A DNA stretch of 64,000 bases from Karalla daura (taxonomy: Eukaryota; Chordata; Actinopteri; Chaetodontiformes; Leiognathidae), in contig CM055189.1 of the NCBI GenBank assembly GCA_029224185.1, forward strand, positions 22,682,055-22,746,054. The letters run 5' to 3'. The position numbers and the translations under genes were made by a program. Shown here one piece after another: positions 25,470-39,600 of this stretch; the first letter of the stretch is position 1, and the number at the start of each line of letters is the position of its first letter. The notes under the pieces were generated by a model that searched no databases, was not told the DNA's origin, and saw only the letters and a list, made by a program, of their open reading frames with translations.

Positions 25470-27653
25470 ATATATGGGCTAAAGAGTTAGTCATTGATGA
25501 ACGTGAGAAAAAGAAGTGGTGAGGAGGTGAAAGGTGAGAGTGCAGTTAACAGTTGTAGCCATCGAGAGGGACCAGCACAATACAGAAAATGTCATTTTCA
25601 CATTATTCATTCATTCATAATTCATATCAATAATTAATTTCCACCCACTGACAAACTGAAATTACAAAGAGGCAAGCTCTTTAAACGCTGATGTTTGATG
25701 TGCACACAACATCTATAAAAGCCCATTTGACACACAATACCTATGTATATACAGTACATATACATACGTATACATAGACAAGTGTACAGGCCACATATAT
25801 GCTTGACTGAGTTCACTGACTGGGTACACTGAGGACAGAGATTACGCAATGCACACAAAGGGATTATATGTCCTATATTACAGTAAAATGTTATGCATTA
25901 CATAGCATACTGTACTGTGCGTGGCCCCCCTCTGTGACTGACCGCATGTCTTGGTCCTGGATTAGTGCACCAGCTGGGACCTTTCACCTTTTGTCATGCA
26001 TAAATAGGATTGGTTTTACTACGTTATGACTAGGAGACGAAATGTTCCGGTCAAAAAATTAATGCCGGGATTTTTTTTCCCTTTTTTTTTTTTTTTTTTG
26101 CAACAATTTTTGTAAAAACACGAGCTCAAGCTTGAATTTCCCGACTCTGAGGCTGAGGGTGTTTGGAGCTGCGCTGCGCTCCTTTGCTCTCCAGCAGCGA
26201 GGGCCTCATCATCTTTACTCTGGCAGTTGCTCTCGCCCTCCACCACTGGGTCATAAAAACCTCCGGCCTCATACGGACAAACAAAACTCCAAGCGGCAAA
26301 CTGTGGCACCCGCCGTGGCTCTGGTGAAAGGCTCACCATCGGCGCACACAAGGGGGCAAAGTGGGAACTGGTGACAGTGGGGGTCATTGATGATTAACAG
26401 GCGATTATCAGGAGGGTGTGCTGGGCTTGCAAACCTTATCGCCTGCTCCTGTGGACAGACGAGCTTCACTGAATCGTGCCCGTTTTCGACCCCAAGACTT
26501 TATGCTCGGCAGAGTCAGGTCATGTCAGGCCTGAAGCCAGAGATCACTTTCATTCTCACCGTGCGCCAGTTGCGTTCTAACTCTTTTATAGGGTGGTCGG
26601 TGAAATGCAAACGTGCACGGCCGCAATTGTTTGCGCAGCTATGCGTTCTCAGCGTAGCTTCGGTTCTTGCTCTTGCAGGCCCGTGCGCGAAACCGAACAC
26701 CAGCTCGCTCTGAAACACAATGTCCCCCAACTCTCTCTCTCTCTCTCTCTCTCAGACGTGTTTTTGGCTCAGGCTGGGGTGTCTGCGACATGTGCCACAG
26801 TATCCAGACAGTGGCGAGCAGAGCTGTTGCATGCGCGCGCTGCCCCGCTTCGCCTCTGACCGCTGGGTCCTTTGTTTCCCATGATAATGCACTAAAGCGG
26901 CACGCAGCCACTCCCCCCCCCCCCCACACCTCCAGTCCAAAACAACACGCTGTCACCCGGCCTCTGCCGCTCCGTGGCACAAAGGGAGGGAGGCCTACCT
27001 CATGTAGAAGGGGGATATCGGCCTCTCCTTCTCCTCTTCTTGGGAGCTGGAAGATAAAAACAGACACGCATAATTGAGGATGTAGTTATGAAGAGCTATG
27101 ATGTAAAAACAAGGCCCAACCCCCCCCCCCCCCCCCCCTTCCAACATTACTACATGTCAGTGGAGCTGAAAATAGGAGCATAAGGCTGGCTTTTGTCTGC
27201 AGTATAATAGCCACGCAGTCCTACAGATCAGCGGCTTTGTGTGACTTGTCTCTGGTAATTATTATGAGCCATGAGAGAAGTGTCCGCTGCTCTGGAATAT
27301 AGGCAGGCAGCTCCCGCTGGGTGTGCGCCAGCAACACATGATGAAATTACACAACGATAAGAGGAACTCGGTGTTGGCGCTGGATGCAGAGGTTGCTCAA
27401 CGTTTTCATATCCCGGCGCAATCTGGCACAATCGGCAAGTCTTGTTACCTAAAAATTCTCTGTCGACCTGTCTGAAGTCAAGAGCAGGAGCTGCGAGTCC
27501 ACCGGGTATTGATCACAGGATCATAGGCTGCTGATCTTTAATTGAAGACAGCGACGCTGACCAAAGCAAACAGGGCAAGAGGAAACGCGAGAGACCGCGC
27601 GTCAAAACAGATCAAAATGCAAAGCTGCGCGTTTTAAGTTAGTGTGGCAGAGG

Positions 27654-27686
<33 letters not shown>

Positions 27687-30600
27687 CGGGGGGGGGGGGG
27701 GGGGGGGGGCTGAGGTGGGAGAGGCGCTGCCGGGTCCGGGGTAAAACACTGGGAACAAGGCGGAGCGGGTGAGGCTGGCTGGGCCAGGTGAAGGAGGAGG
27801 AAGCAGGGCCCGGCAGGAGGAAAAGAAAGAAGAGAGAGAAGAATGAAGTGAGACCCGCGAGCAAAACTGGACGTAGCTGAGACACGGCTCTGACAAATGT
27901 GAAGGATTTTAAGTTCAGCGGTGCCGCTCCTCTGTAACGCTGTGCGACAACTTCACGTTACATTAAATTGCATCAGCAGCCGCCTCAGCCTCTGTGTCCC
28001 GGGCGCTGGCTCGCTGTCACGCTGTCATGGTTTAGTGGGACACTTGAATAGAAGAGAACCATTGTTCACGTTATTAGTTACACCTGCTCTTTTCCTGCTC
28101 GCACGAGAAGGCCTACATTTTCTCTGTAAGAAACACAATAGGGTGCCTATTTATGCTTGTGACCCCTGCTGGGACCTGATCTGAGACGTTCACCTGCGTC
28201 GAGCGAACGCTCCGAGCCTCACGGTCTCGCGTTCCGCTCTCTGAGTTTTTGCTGCTCGATGGGAAGAATGAGCGGCGATGGACGGCAGAGGCGACGCAGG
28301 GCGTCGAGCTCAAGCGAGGGAGAAAAATGTCGACAGACCAGCTTTCAGAGGACGTCCATTCCAGACGGTCCGCCTGTCATTTGGCCAGTTATGAAAGTGT
28401 GCAATGGTTTCCGACACAGTCGTCTTGGGGGAATTGCGGGCCACAGCTTTCCATGCAGACAACCAACAAAGAGAATCATCAGCACTCAATCTGACTCTCA
28501 CTCGATCCAGACCATCGACGCAATTGCAACAATTCTAAATAGTTCAAGTGAGATTTGTACTACAATTCCTGTCCTTTGTGTTAGGTAGTATGGAGCCCAG
28601 CAGCAGCAGTCACACCTTACGGGTGCCAGGGCAACAACACATAAGCTGTGAGACAGCCTTCCCAACCATGCCGATAAACAACGAGTCTGATGGTGGGCTG
28701 TAAACATGTTGATTTTGAGTTGTTCCGTAACAGAGGAAACAGATTTGTTGAGGACTGGCCCAGTCTGTGACTGTTTCTCTGGTGTGTTTTGGTACGTGAC
28801 GTGCCCGCTGGTGGTTTACTGTAAGGGGCAGGGACGTGGGTGGAGGGAGGGGGGGGGGGGGGTGGAGCAGCACCTCAAAAAGTTCAAAACAAAGGATTTA
28901 GGTTTCAATTCGGGCCGGAATCGCAACGGCCCAGAGTTCAATGAACTTCAAAAGTCTCCTCGAGTGACACAATACACAGGAAGTGTGCCTGCGTGTCCGC
29001 CATGTGTTCCTCGGTGCAGGTGTAGCACTTCCAAATTCTTTTGGAGCCACAAGGGGTGCGTGATTCCCCCCCACCCCACCCCACCCCACAGCCTTGTTCT
29101 TAACCGGTGTTACACAGTCTGGCAAGCGTATTAAAATAGTGTGCCGTCGCTGCCGCCGTGAGTTGCAAAAGCGGAAATCCTGCTTACCCACTACCTTACA
29201 GAGGCGATAACAAGGAGCTTTGTGGGGTATTCGGAAAAAGCCTGATCCCCCCCCCCCCCCCGGATGAACGGAAAACTACCAATGACAAGTTGAACAATCT
29301 GGACATGCTCCACTTTTCCAGCGTTTTCTTTTTTTCTTTGTTTCCCCTTAATGTGGAGACAAAGGTAGTTTGGCTTAAAGGATTCCGGCAACTCGGAAAA
29401 TCCTCCACAGACTTTTGGCAGCATCGCTCACTGTTGTTTAATTAAAAGAAAAAGGGGAAAAAGAAAAAAAAAAGCTCCGAAAACTGGAAAATTCTGGCTT
29501 TGCGATGGGTACTAGGCATTCTTAGAATATCTCCGGACGCAAATGGTGAGGTGGTCACGACACGCAGCGTTTGCCGGATAAGCCCGGTTAAGCTATGCTC
29601 GGTATAGGCACATTCCAGCCAGAGAAACTTTAAAGCAACACCTCGCCTGAGGTCTTAAAGCGGGGCGCACCTGCAGATGACTGAAAATCAGCACAGGGCG
29701 ACACTCGGTGCGGCTGAATGCTCAACTCTTGGAGTGCTAGAGAAAACCCCACTTCCCTTGAATCGAATTCAAAAGCACCTTTTCGCGCCCATTTTGTGAT
29801 ATAACTGGACAGAGCGTCTTAGGTCTCCCTCTCGCTGCCTTGCACGCGATCCGGGGAAGAAGGCCGCTTCTCACCGGCCTGCCGGGCCCCCGCTGCAAAC
29901 ATGCGCCGCCGGGCCTCCGGGTTGATGGATGGAGACTTCCCGCTGGCCGACGATGCCGCTAGGCCCGCAGGGAAGCCGCTCTCGCACCACACTGCGACGT
30001 TCCTCACTCCCACCTTTTTTCCAGCGGGTTTCTAAGAAAGCCACGGGTTACGTCACAGGATTCGGCGAAGCGTGGCGACCGCACACAGAAGCCAGCACGC
30101 ATGCCCCCCCCCCCCCCCCCCAACCTGCAGCCGGGCCACGGCGGCGGCGTTTTGAGTTCGCACGACGCTGCTATGTTGGCTCATGCGGCCTGCGTGGTAG
30201 ACGGGGCTGGCGTCATATTTCAGATCCAGGTGAGAGACTCACAGCGTTGCTGTGTTTGTTAATGGGAGGTTGGGGGGCGGGGGGGGGTCACAATATGGAG
30301 ACACGAGGGAGATCCGAATGGGGGAAACACCTCAGGGAGGGTTATGACCGGAGCTCCAGGGTGTCTCCAGGGTGCATCTCTCTAAATTCCAGGTTTCAAG
30401 CTACGAACCGTGAGAACGAACACCGACCGTTAGAGCGGTGAGAACGTCGGGAGGCGCGACGCGAAAGTCCGAGTTTGAGACGCTGGAGGCAAAGAGCCCG
30501 CTCACTTTGTCACCCTCGCTATGTTTAATTCAGTAATAGTCCGACAATCTGCTCTGCCATATGCGCTGCATTCCGCTGACACAGATACGCGTCGCTGCAA

Positions 30601-33600
30601 GCTGACAACCCAGATGAGAGCAGCCACACATATGGAGACGCGGAGGGAGACGTCGATGGAAAAAAACCTCACGTTTGCCCTACGTTTCGTGTCCAACCTC
30701 CCTTTCCCTCCCACGATATTGTCAGTTGCCCGGGCCTCTTTGGTTTGTTCGATCCTTGTGCTTGTGATGGTAAAGTCATTTCACCCTCCAGTCCCTCAGG
30801 CTTTCGGCGACCTACAGGTGTCTATTGCTCAAATACCAGAGGGTTCAGGTTGCTGACGCACTTGACTGGGGTCCCCCGTCACGCTGTCTGTATATCAGTT
30901 ATTTAATGCCCCCTGCCAAGGACAATTTGAGGGGTCGGGGGGGCCACCACCAGGACTCCGTGACACGGCGACACGGTGAGGAAAGCCACCTCAGGAGAAT
31001 TGAATTTCCACCCCGCGTCCCCGGGAACATCCGCTCCTGCTGCTATGAAAACAGCCACGGCCGCGGTACGTATTTGCGACGCCGTTTAATGAGAAAACAA
31101 TGAAAATCGGAGGTAAACGTTTTCAGACCCTGCTGCGCACACGACGAAGATGAAACGAGATGAACAAACGTTGCTCAGAGATCATGAAAAGCAGGTTGAG
31201 TTCCCCCATATTTGAAGCGAGACTCATGGTACGGCTCGGCGGTTCATCTGAGAGCACAACACTGAGTGTGTGCGTGTCACTGCTGGAGTTTTACGTAAGG
31301 CGTTAATGGAGCCGGTGCTGACATGGTGTGAAACCCTGATTAATGTCCCGCTAAAGGTCAGCGGTGTGTTGGACAAGTCGTAGTAGAGGCCAGAACAGCA
31401 CCGTCGTTTCTCATCTCAGTGCTTCAGCATCACACGCCCCGGACATTTATCGCTTTGCCCCACAACCTAATTGGAGGCTTTTTCACACCGGGGAGGAATT
31501 CTAAGCATCGTCTACTACCGGCGCAGCGGTGGCACTCAGTAAGAACGGTCAGGGGCTGGTAATGGAGAGACACAAGACACGGGAAAACTGGAAGTTCCAT
31601 TCATCCGACCCCTTCCCCATTCACAAAGTGCCCGCAGGCCACTGGCCTGAGACGCACGCGCGGGAGTCACGTGACGAGCACGCGACCGTGGACATGAAAG
31701 TCTCATGACTATTGAGTGATAAGTAGAGTGAGTCGAGGGAGATTTCCAGCCGCCCACTGAAGGTGTGTTCGCAGCCGAAAGGTAGATGCGGGCCTGAGCC
31801 CGTGGCCACCGCCAGTACGAGCCCCAACAACAGACACAGCTGTAGCCTTGCTATTCCAGGACTGAGGACACTCAACACCCCGCGGCTCCAGTTTCAGCTT
31901 CTTATAATAGGCTTGTTTGCATGCCAGGGGCACATTGCCACAAGGCTCGGGCTTTAGATCCCAGATGGCTGTCAGACACTCGGGATTCTTCAGCCTCGCC
32001 CTCTGCTGACGGCGTATCACCTATGCAAACAGTGGTCCTAACCTATTTGTTGGGACTCTCGGCCCAGTTTGCGATCTTGGCTGGACGTCGCCCGAAAACG
32101 AAAACCGAAAAATCACCTCTGTGTCGAACGAGCCGCACGAGGAGCCTCGGTTCTTCCACGCACTGACCTGCTGAGGGCCTCGGAGCTGCCCGTGGGGCTG
32201 AGGTCGAGGCGGCTGCGTTGCCAGGCGGGGTCCGGGGTGTCCCGGCGGGTCAGCGGGATGGGAGCGGTCTCCATCACCTCCGGGCTGGGGCTCCTCAGCT
32301 CCGACCTCAGGGGCACAACTATTGGTATGGACAGGGGCCTGGGACGGAGCGGCCTGGCTGAGCTGCTGGGCTGGGGCACCACTTGAATTATGCCGTCATT
32401 CTTCCCCTTCTTTACCTGATTCACACACACACACACATGCAACAGGTGAGTCTCGTGACAGGAAACATGAGCCGCCACGGGACATTAATGATACAGAGCC
32501 GCTAACATATCGGCAGAGCCCAGTGCATCAGACAAAGCCACACCGCAGCTCTCCACCTCTCCTCAGCTCGCTACAGCTGGACTAAGCGGAAGGGCGATAA
32601 AAGACTGGAGGCAGGCAGGGGTTAGCTGATAAACTGGAAAGGTTAGAGCGATGCTTGTCTTACCGTGCTGACCCTGAGCGGGTATAGGCGCCGTGAACCG
32701 CCCACTGAGGTGTAGGAGAAGAAGCGCAACCTGACCACAGCCACACTGGGAGAGGGAGAGCCCTTCTGCATTTCCAGTGCCTTTTAGCCACGGAGGCCTG
32801 CGGCCAGCGTCAGGGAGTGTGTCACAGGGCTTTTCTCTTAGTGTATATATATGTGGAGAGGACCGGCCGGGCCAGCTCCCAGGCACCGAGGCCAAATCGC
32901 AGAGCGTACGTGGTAAACAGGGTATGAAATGGCTCTGACGACAGCAGCTTAAGTGATGATAATGGTCAAACGCAACGAACGCTCAAAGAGCCCGGGCTCC
33001 AGATAAAGGTCTATCGGCTGAATTAAAAGGCCCACTTTTGTTTTTTCTTCCCACCAATTAGAGGCAGAGCATTTCCATTTGGGCTTCAACTTAACGGGCA
33101 GCTCTAAAATCTATAGCCGGCGCCTCCATTTAGCCATGGGTGCACTTAATGAGTGAAACTTTTGGGAACGTAATCAGCACCGCGGGCTCATTTTGCCAGA
33201 ACCGATATGGATTTGGCCTAATTGGGCTTTGTAAGTGATTTGGCCTAATTTGTCATTCACAGAAAACCACAGAGGGCACAAAAGGAGAAAACGGACGAAG
33301 GTGTTAGCCTGTTCTTTCGTTTTTGTTTTGGCAGGGAAAAATGTCATCCTCCAAAAAATTCTATTCTGAGCGGTGAACGGTGAGACACGGCCATGGAAAC
33401 CTAGCCCCCCACGGCTAGAAATCAAGCACACGCGCGCCAGTTTCAATAGTGTCACTCAGTGCCTCCATTTCTGGCTTTCGGCTTCTGCCTGTGCACAGAA
33501 AACAGCTCAAAGGGAGCAGTAACAAGTGGGCACTAAATAGGCCAGATGGCAAAGAAGCCTGACAGACCAAAATGAGGATGTGACCTGGTTTCCAACTCAT

Positions 33601-36600
33601 GGATTAATACTTTGTTGGCGACCAAAATATCACAAGACTGCGAAAGAAAGTCAAACAAATCCACTTTGATACTTGGACGCATCGCCCTCCGTCAATCTCC
33701 TCACATCAAAAGGCCCCCTTCGCCCGCTCTCTATTTGCTCAGTGGTGACAGCGCCGTTCTCAAATGTCTGGTTTTTCTGAAGTGTCTTGGCAATGTGATC
33801 CGCAGGTGCTTTTGCTTACGCCACCACCCTCACTAGACTTTTCTAAATAGTGGTTGTTGGCGCGAGCGTGTGCACTCGCTGTTCATTCCGAGGCAGGCGT
33901 CCGTACGTCGGTGCTTTTTAATGGCCCGGCATAAATCAGATGCAGACGTGATGATGCAGGCACGTTTAGGGCTCTGGACTGGAGTAAAGGTGAAGTCTGG
34001 GTGCATTTGTTTGTTTGAGTTGTTGTCTCTCCCATAGCAAGACCTGACCTCAGGCTGATAAATACCGCAGAATCTATAGAGCCGCACACGTACACACACA
34101 CTCACACACACACACACACATCGCTCTGACCTTGATGTGTGAGTGACGACGTGCCGACGCTTCCAGCAATATTGAAACCGCGTGTTTGTGATCTCGAGCG
34201 TGATACAGAGATTTTTTTGCGGCCGTAAAAGTTAATATTAATTGCGGTAATGGAGCGCTCGATAACGATCGTGGCAGCGATGGCGTGACTCATTCTGGAG
34301 GTCAGACTTGCACTCTCCGGCTCTAAGGGGATGACTTTTTTGCATCGCAGGAGCTGCTGAGCGACAGGCCAGTGCAGCCCAACGCTCGGTTGCCGGTGGC
34401 AACCGCTACCGATACAGCTCCGGCCACAACCTCGGGTTCTGAAAGACCCCCCCCCCTTCTCCCGGAGAAAACCAATCGGGCCGGTCACGCACCTCTCCCA
34501 CAGCTAGATAAGAGTGTACCCACATACTGTATGACCGGGGTGGCATGCAAACTGTTGCGTGGCGGACAGGGGAGCTCTCCAGAGAGCCGTAAACACGGCC
34601 CGGGGGAGTGAGTTGGACTTTTCCGTGTCATCGCTGGATGACATCTTCAGATTACGCTGCCTCTGCAGAGCCAGCAGCTCTCTCTCTCTCTCTCTCTCCC
34701 TCTCTCTCTCTTTCTCCCTCTCTCTCTCGCTGCCATCTGGAAGCTGCGACAGCTCCTTCAGGAGTCCCCCCCCCCCCCCCAGAGCAGCTCTCGCCTCGGA
34801 GCCCAGCTATCACTATCACCATCAATGTTGGACCTATATCGCAAAATGAACATGATTATTATACTGATTCACTTACCACTTTCTTATCTCCCCTGCTTGT
34901 GGTTGTGATTATGACTGGTGGTTGCGGCATGTGTGTGGGTGTGTGCGCAGGGGATGTTTCACAAGACCGTTTAATCCACCTCTCTATTAGATCTTCATCT
35001 GCTCCGCTTCGGTATCTGAGAATCCAACTGGCATGCACTCGCTGTAACGACTTCATGTCGATGCTTCAGCGGCATTAAGCACCAGCATTTGTACTTTCGG
35101 GAACGAGTCCAGATCATTTTTACTACAGTGAAATCTCCAAAGTCAATCCACGTAGCCATGGGGCTTTATTGGAAGTGAGTTCAGCTTGTTGCATTGCTGT
35201 GTGGCTGCAAATGCCGAGCGGCTGGAGGAGTTACTGAAATGATGCTGACTGCAGAGAGGAGGCACACGTCTCACGCCGACACAAACTTCTTTTAAACTAC
35301 AACTACTGCAACTGTAAAAACAAAGATTTGCAGTTCACTTCCTTAAATGCTGCCACCCTGCCGACCTTGATCTAATACTCGTCCCAGATAGACAGGGCAT
35401 GCCTGAGCATCCAGGAATATGCAGCCCCTGTGCCTGAGTTCATCTGCAACAACAGCACAGCACAGTAGGAAGAGCATACCATAGCCTGTGTTTATCTCTC
35501 ACTGCAAATAAGCCTGTTGTTGTTTCCTGCCGCGGATCGCCTTTATCAAATCACATCATGTGACCGAGCAGCGAGGCCACAGAACTCAGAGGCAGCCTCG
35601 GTGATGGCCTCAGGCTAATCAGCACCAGCGCAATAGAGCAGATAAGAGAGGAGGAAGCATTTGGTGGAGAGGTGAGAAATACAACTATTTTAAACATTAG
35701 GCCAAACCCTTTAAATGAAAACAATTCGTCATAGCGGTTCCAGACAGCAATAAACTTGTTTTTTTTACCTTCCTTTTCCTCGGCCTTGGCTGTGGATTGT
35801 TTGCACAGGATTTGTTCTGGAGCTCTGCATTTTGTGGCGGGTCCTTTTGTCCGGCCTTGAGAACATATGGACATAGGAAACATGCAGGGATCAACACCTC
35901 AGGTTCATAAAAACCTTGTTTGAGTGATGACACAGGCACGGTTCAAATGCACAGAAGTGACCCACTTCTGAAAGGGAAAATACAATTCGCTGCTTCACTA
36001 TCGACGTTCCTGATCCTCAAAACAACTGATTCGTGTCCAGTAATGTCAGTCGCCTGCTATTTAAAAGGTCATGATTTATGTGTGCCGGGTGACCTGATTA
36101 CGATTCCAGGCAGCGGCGTACGAGTCAGCCGACATTGATAATGTCTCCAAAGCTCGTGGAGACGTAAACAGACGCACGCAGGACTGGCTTTGACGTTGGG
36201 GGGGGGGTGGGAAACAGCTTTTCCAAAACATGCCTGCGCTGCGGTAAGCACGTCACACGCGTCACATGGCCGGTGTTAAAAGGGACTATGTAAGGGAATT
36301 TGAAAGGGTTCACGCAGGTTCCACCCTCGAGTGTCATGCATAAACAACAGCGTTTCAGAGACTCGGCCGAGGCTTTTCCCACTAGCAGGTGCAAGCGGAG
36401 AAGAGACGCGCACGCACGCGCGTACAGGAGGCCGGCTAATGCGGGGCCGAGCTTGCACCTCTGTCCCGGGGGCTGGCTGTGTCTGTGTCTCCGCACCGGG
36501 ACGGCCGGGCCGCGTCTTTGTCTCCGCCGCCGTCACGTGCGCCTCCTGGGAGCAGGGAGAGGACAAAAAGACGCCGATCACGTTCAGTCACCCACTTTGT

Positions 36601-39600
36601 GTTTCGACCTGTCCGTGGGGTATCGCTTTTACAATGGGGTGTGTGTCTGTGTGTGTGTGTGTGCGCGCGCGCGCTGCTTTTGCTTTGCTTTTTTTGGTGA
36701 GCCTTCACAACGGCGATGGGAATAGATTGACAGAACCCAGCCCATGTTGACGAAGCGCATCCTCAAACGCATACACGCACATAAACACTTTCACACACAC
36801 AAACACATCCTGCTCGTCAGCATTCCAGGGCTGGAGGCGAAAGGCGTCGGACGTGCTCACATGTGCTGCACTCGTAGTTATTAAGGGGGGGGGGGGGTGA
36901 GGCGGAGAGGGGCCTCCGAAGCATGTGCACATGCGTTGCATGTGTCTATGTGTATGTGTGCATGTTCATGTGTAAGGCAATCTCATCCCGGGTGAGGGAT
37001 TTCCCATACGTCTGCGGGGTCTCATGTGGCCGTGCCCTCGCAGGCATTCACAACACCGCACGTTCAGCGGACACCAAATCAGTGGATATGGAGGCAAAAG
37101 CGTCAAATGTTTTTTTCCTTGCGATTGACCTCAGGGCTCGCGTGGTCGTCCCCTGACTCATGAACACACAAACAGGTTGTGTTTTGCACGGTGCCGTACG
37201 GGAACCGGACCCTGTGTTAAAAATGGAGGTCAGACACGCTGGGGGACAAACTCTCAGCTCACTCCACGGTGGCATCGGATGGCCCCATGTCACGTTTCAA
37301 TCATCCATCAAAAAAAGGAGAAGTTTGGGATGGCTTTCCAAAAGGGGAAAGTAGGCCTGGGTTTTGCAAATGCCACTGGTGAAGTGATAGGAAAGACACC
37401 CAGACTGCAAGCTGCTGCTGCACGAGGTGTGCAACACATTTCACCTTCCTGCAGAGAGACTTTCACGTTCCACTTTGGATATTGTGTGAAATACACAGTA
37501 TTGAGCTGAGACCATGCAGCTCTAGATGATGGAGGATGATAGAGGTCTTTCGGAACCCTGATTCCAGAGTGATGGGTTTTGTGAATGTAACAGTGGTTTC
37601 TTGATTGCCATGAGCTCATGAAAGCACATGTAACTCCAATTGCAGAATGAATAAATAAAATATTAAATACTGAAGAAAGTAGAACGCAAGTAGAATCTAA
37701 ACTCATTTTCACATGGCTCTTCATGTGACTTGTGACTCTACGCCAGAAATGTGATATCCCATCAGGAGAATTTAAAGAGGAATGTTCGACGTGCTCGGTT
37801 TCCTTCCTGTGGCCTGACTTTTTTTGTTCTTCTTTCCAGCAGTGAGATGCTGTCAGGGCAACAGGCAGAGCGGACTAACCAGCCGATCAATACGGACGTC
37901 TGTCATCCGAGCAGCAAATATAAATCAACACCCGGTCGCTCAAAGCAGTGCCCCGTGGAGGAGTCTTTCCTGAGAAGCTGTGATACTCGATCGATGATCA
38001 AATCAATCTAAGCCTGACGTTATGTAAGCCATCTCCTCTGAGTGGATGTGCGGAGGCTGAGGCCACAGGCCAAGCAGGCCCATGTGAGCCAATCATGTCT
38101 AATTCATATAAACATTGTGGTCTGTGGTCTGTGGTCTCTCATGAGTATACAACACCTCGACAATGATGTGGCTCGACTGTTCCCCTGTGAGGCCTCCTCT
38201 GTTGTCCTCAAATATGCTGCTGTAGTTCTGGATGAGCTTCACCATGATCTTGTTGCAGATGTTTTGGTCCTTCATGGCTTCCAAACCCGGACCCACGCTG
38301 GAAAACAGGAAAAGGAGATAGGAAATGGATGGCTGTAAAACACGGACGGTAGATGACGTCTTAATACGATGAGAGAGGGTGTTAATGAACAACTTTGCTG
38401 GTTGTCCATCATAAAGTTTCCCTCAAATTACAGTGCAAACATCAGAGCATTTGATGCTGTAAATGAAGATGGGGGGAGGGGGGGTTGGGAGTGTACACTA
38501 ACTGCAGTCGTAATTATATGATATAACGAAGCAAGTGTATCCTCTAATGAGGTGAGCAGCTTGTACAGTTGGGCCTCCGGTACGGTTCCTTCGTCTCCGT
38601 TCTGCTCTGTGAGACCTGATCTGTTTAACAGGCTGGGGTTTCCTGGCCTGAGCAGCGTTCAGTTTATTACTGGAGGAGCCCTAACCCCGATCACCCCACA
38701 CCCTTCCCATCACCATGCTGCAGAACAGTCACTCTAGGTCAAAGTGTGCGAGTCTGATCTGAAACTCAGCGCGCAGTGACAGTCTCACAGAAATAGACCG
38801 GGCAGGGGGGAACAGGCATGGTTTCCAGCTCGCCAGCCACCCTGACGTTCATGAGCCGCTGATGCAACGTTCATTACTGGACGCCACGGTGACTCGAGCG
38901 AGTGTCCGGACACTGTGACGCGGCGCGACCTTCACCTCGGACCTGTGCTCACCGGCCCAGAACCTGCTGCGACCTCAGAGTCCAACCTCTGAGTTCAAGC
39001 AGGCTTGAAAAGTGAGTTGACATGCTGTTAAAGCATCACTGGCAGTCCCCCCCCACTCTGATGAGTTTTAATTCACCCAACAGGCCACAGCTCCACCTGC
39101 TGGTCAAACACCTTTACCATAACCAGCGGCTTGTTTATTTGTGTCATTGTGAGCATTTTCAATACCCTTTTGAATCATTTGTCTTTCTAAACATTTTCAT
39201 TTAACTCTTACATACGTCACGTACAGTGAGAAAGCCAAAATGTTGACAAGGATTGCCCCAAACTGAGAGACATCTATCCTGCTTCAAGTACAAAAACATT
39301 TGTTATTTCTAAATGTCCAGGAATAGCTGGAACATCCGCGTGGAACTTAACTTAGCTTCTTACTCAATATATACGGCATATAATGGGGGGTGAAATCATT
39401 CTTGCCATCCAACTGTGTTGGCATGTGAGACCAGTGTTTCATATCTGACTCACTCAGAAATAGGAGTGAGGTGACTGAATCCCCCAGCTTTGGCTGTCTT
39501 AACTGCCTGCATGCTCTTGCTTTCCACACTGAGGCGACTAGTCCAACTCTGTTATTTAAAGACGGCAGCACGTGTTTTATAGTGGTCTGAGTGAGGACAC

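Larger units (their letters stand above)
22110..26998 (-). other. fam13a: fam13a intron 7
   Basis: No exon recognised. Contains a CpG-rich segment (about 24430-24760), a TG repeat (25434-25468), a T-rich tract (26071-26099) and a CT repeat near 26731-26755. The human short FAM13A form starts from a promoter upstream of the SQEDERPLSPFY exon; the equivalent here could lie in this or the next intron. Confidence 0.65.
27047..32167 (-). other. fam13a: fam13a intron 6
   Basis: No exon certain. Contains a C18 run (27121-27138), the long G-run at 27655-27709, an open CpG-rich segment with a good donor on the minus strand (29875-30013), a C-run (about 30103-30121) and further CpG-containing sequence to about 31080. 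Confidence 0.65.
32416..38155 (-). other. fam13a: fam13a intron 5
   Basis: No exon recognised. Contains a block at 33000-33260 with a doubled 14-mer (GATTTGGCCTAATT), a CT repeat (34679-34728), a C-run (about 34767-34780), a CpG-rich stretch (about 36340-36570), TG/CG repeats near 36640-36675 and TG-rich sequence near 36940-36975. Confidence 0.7.
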
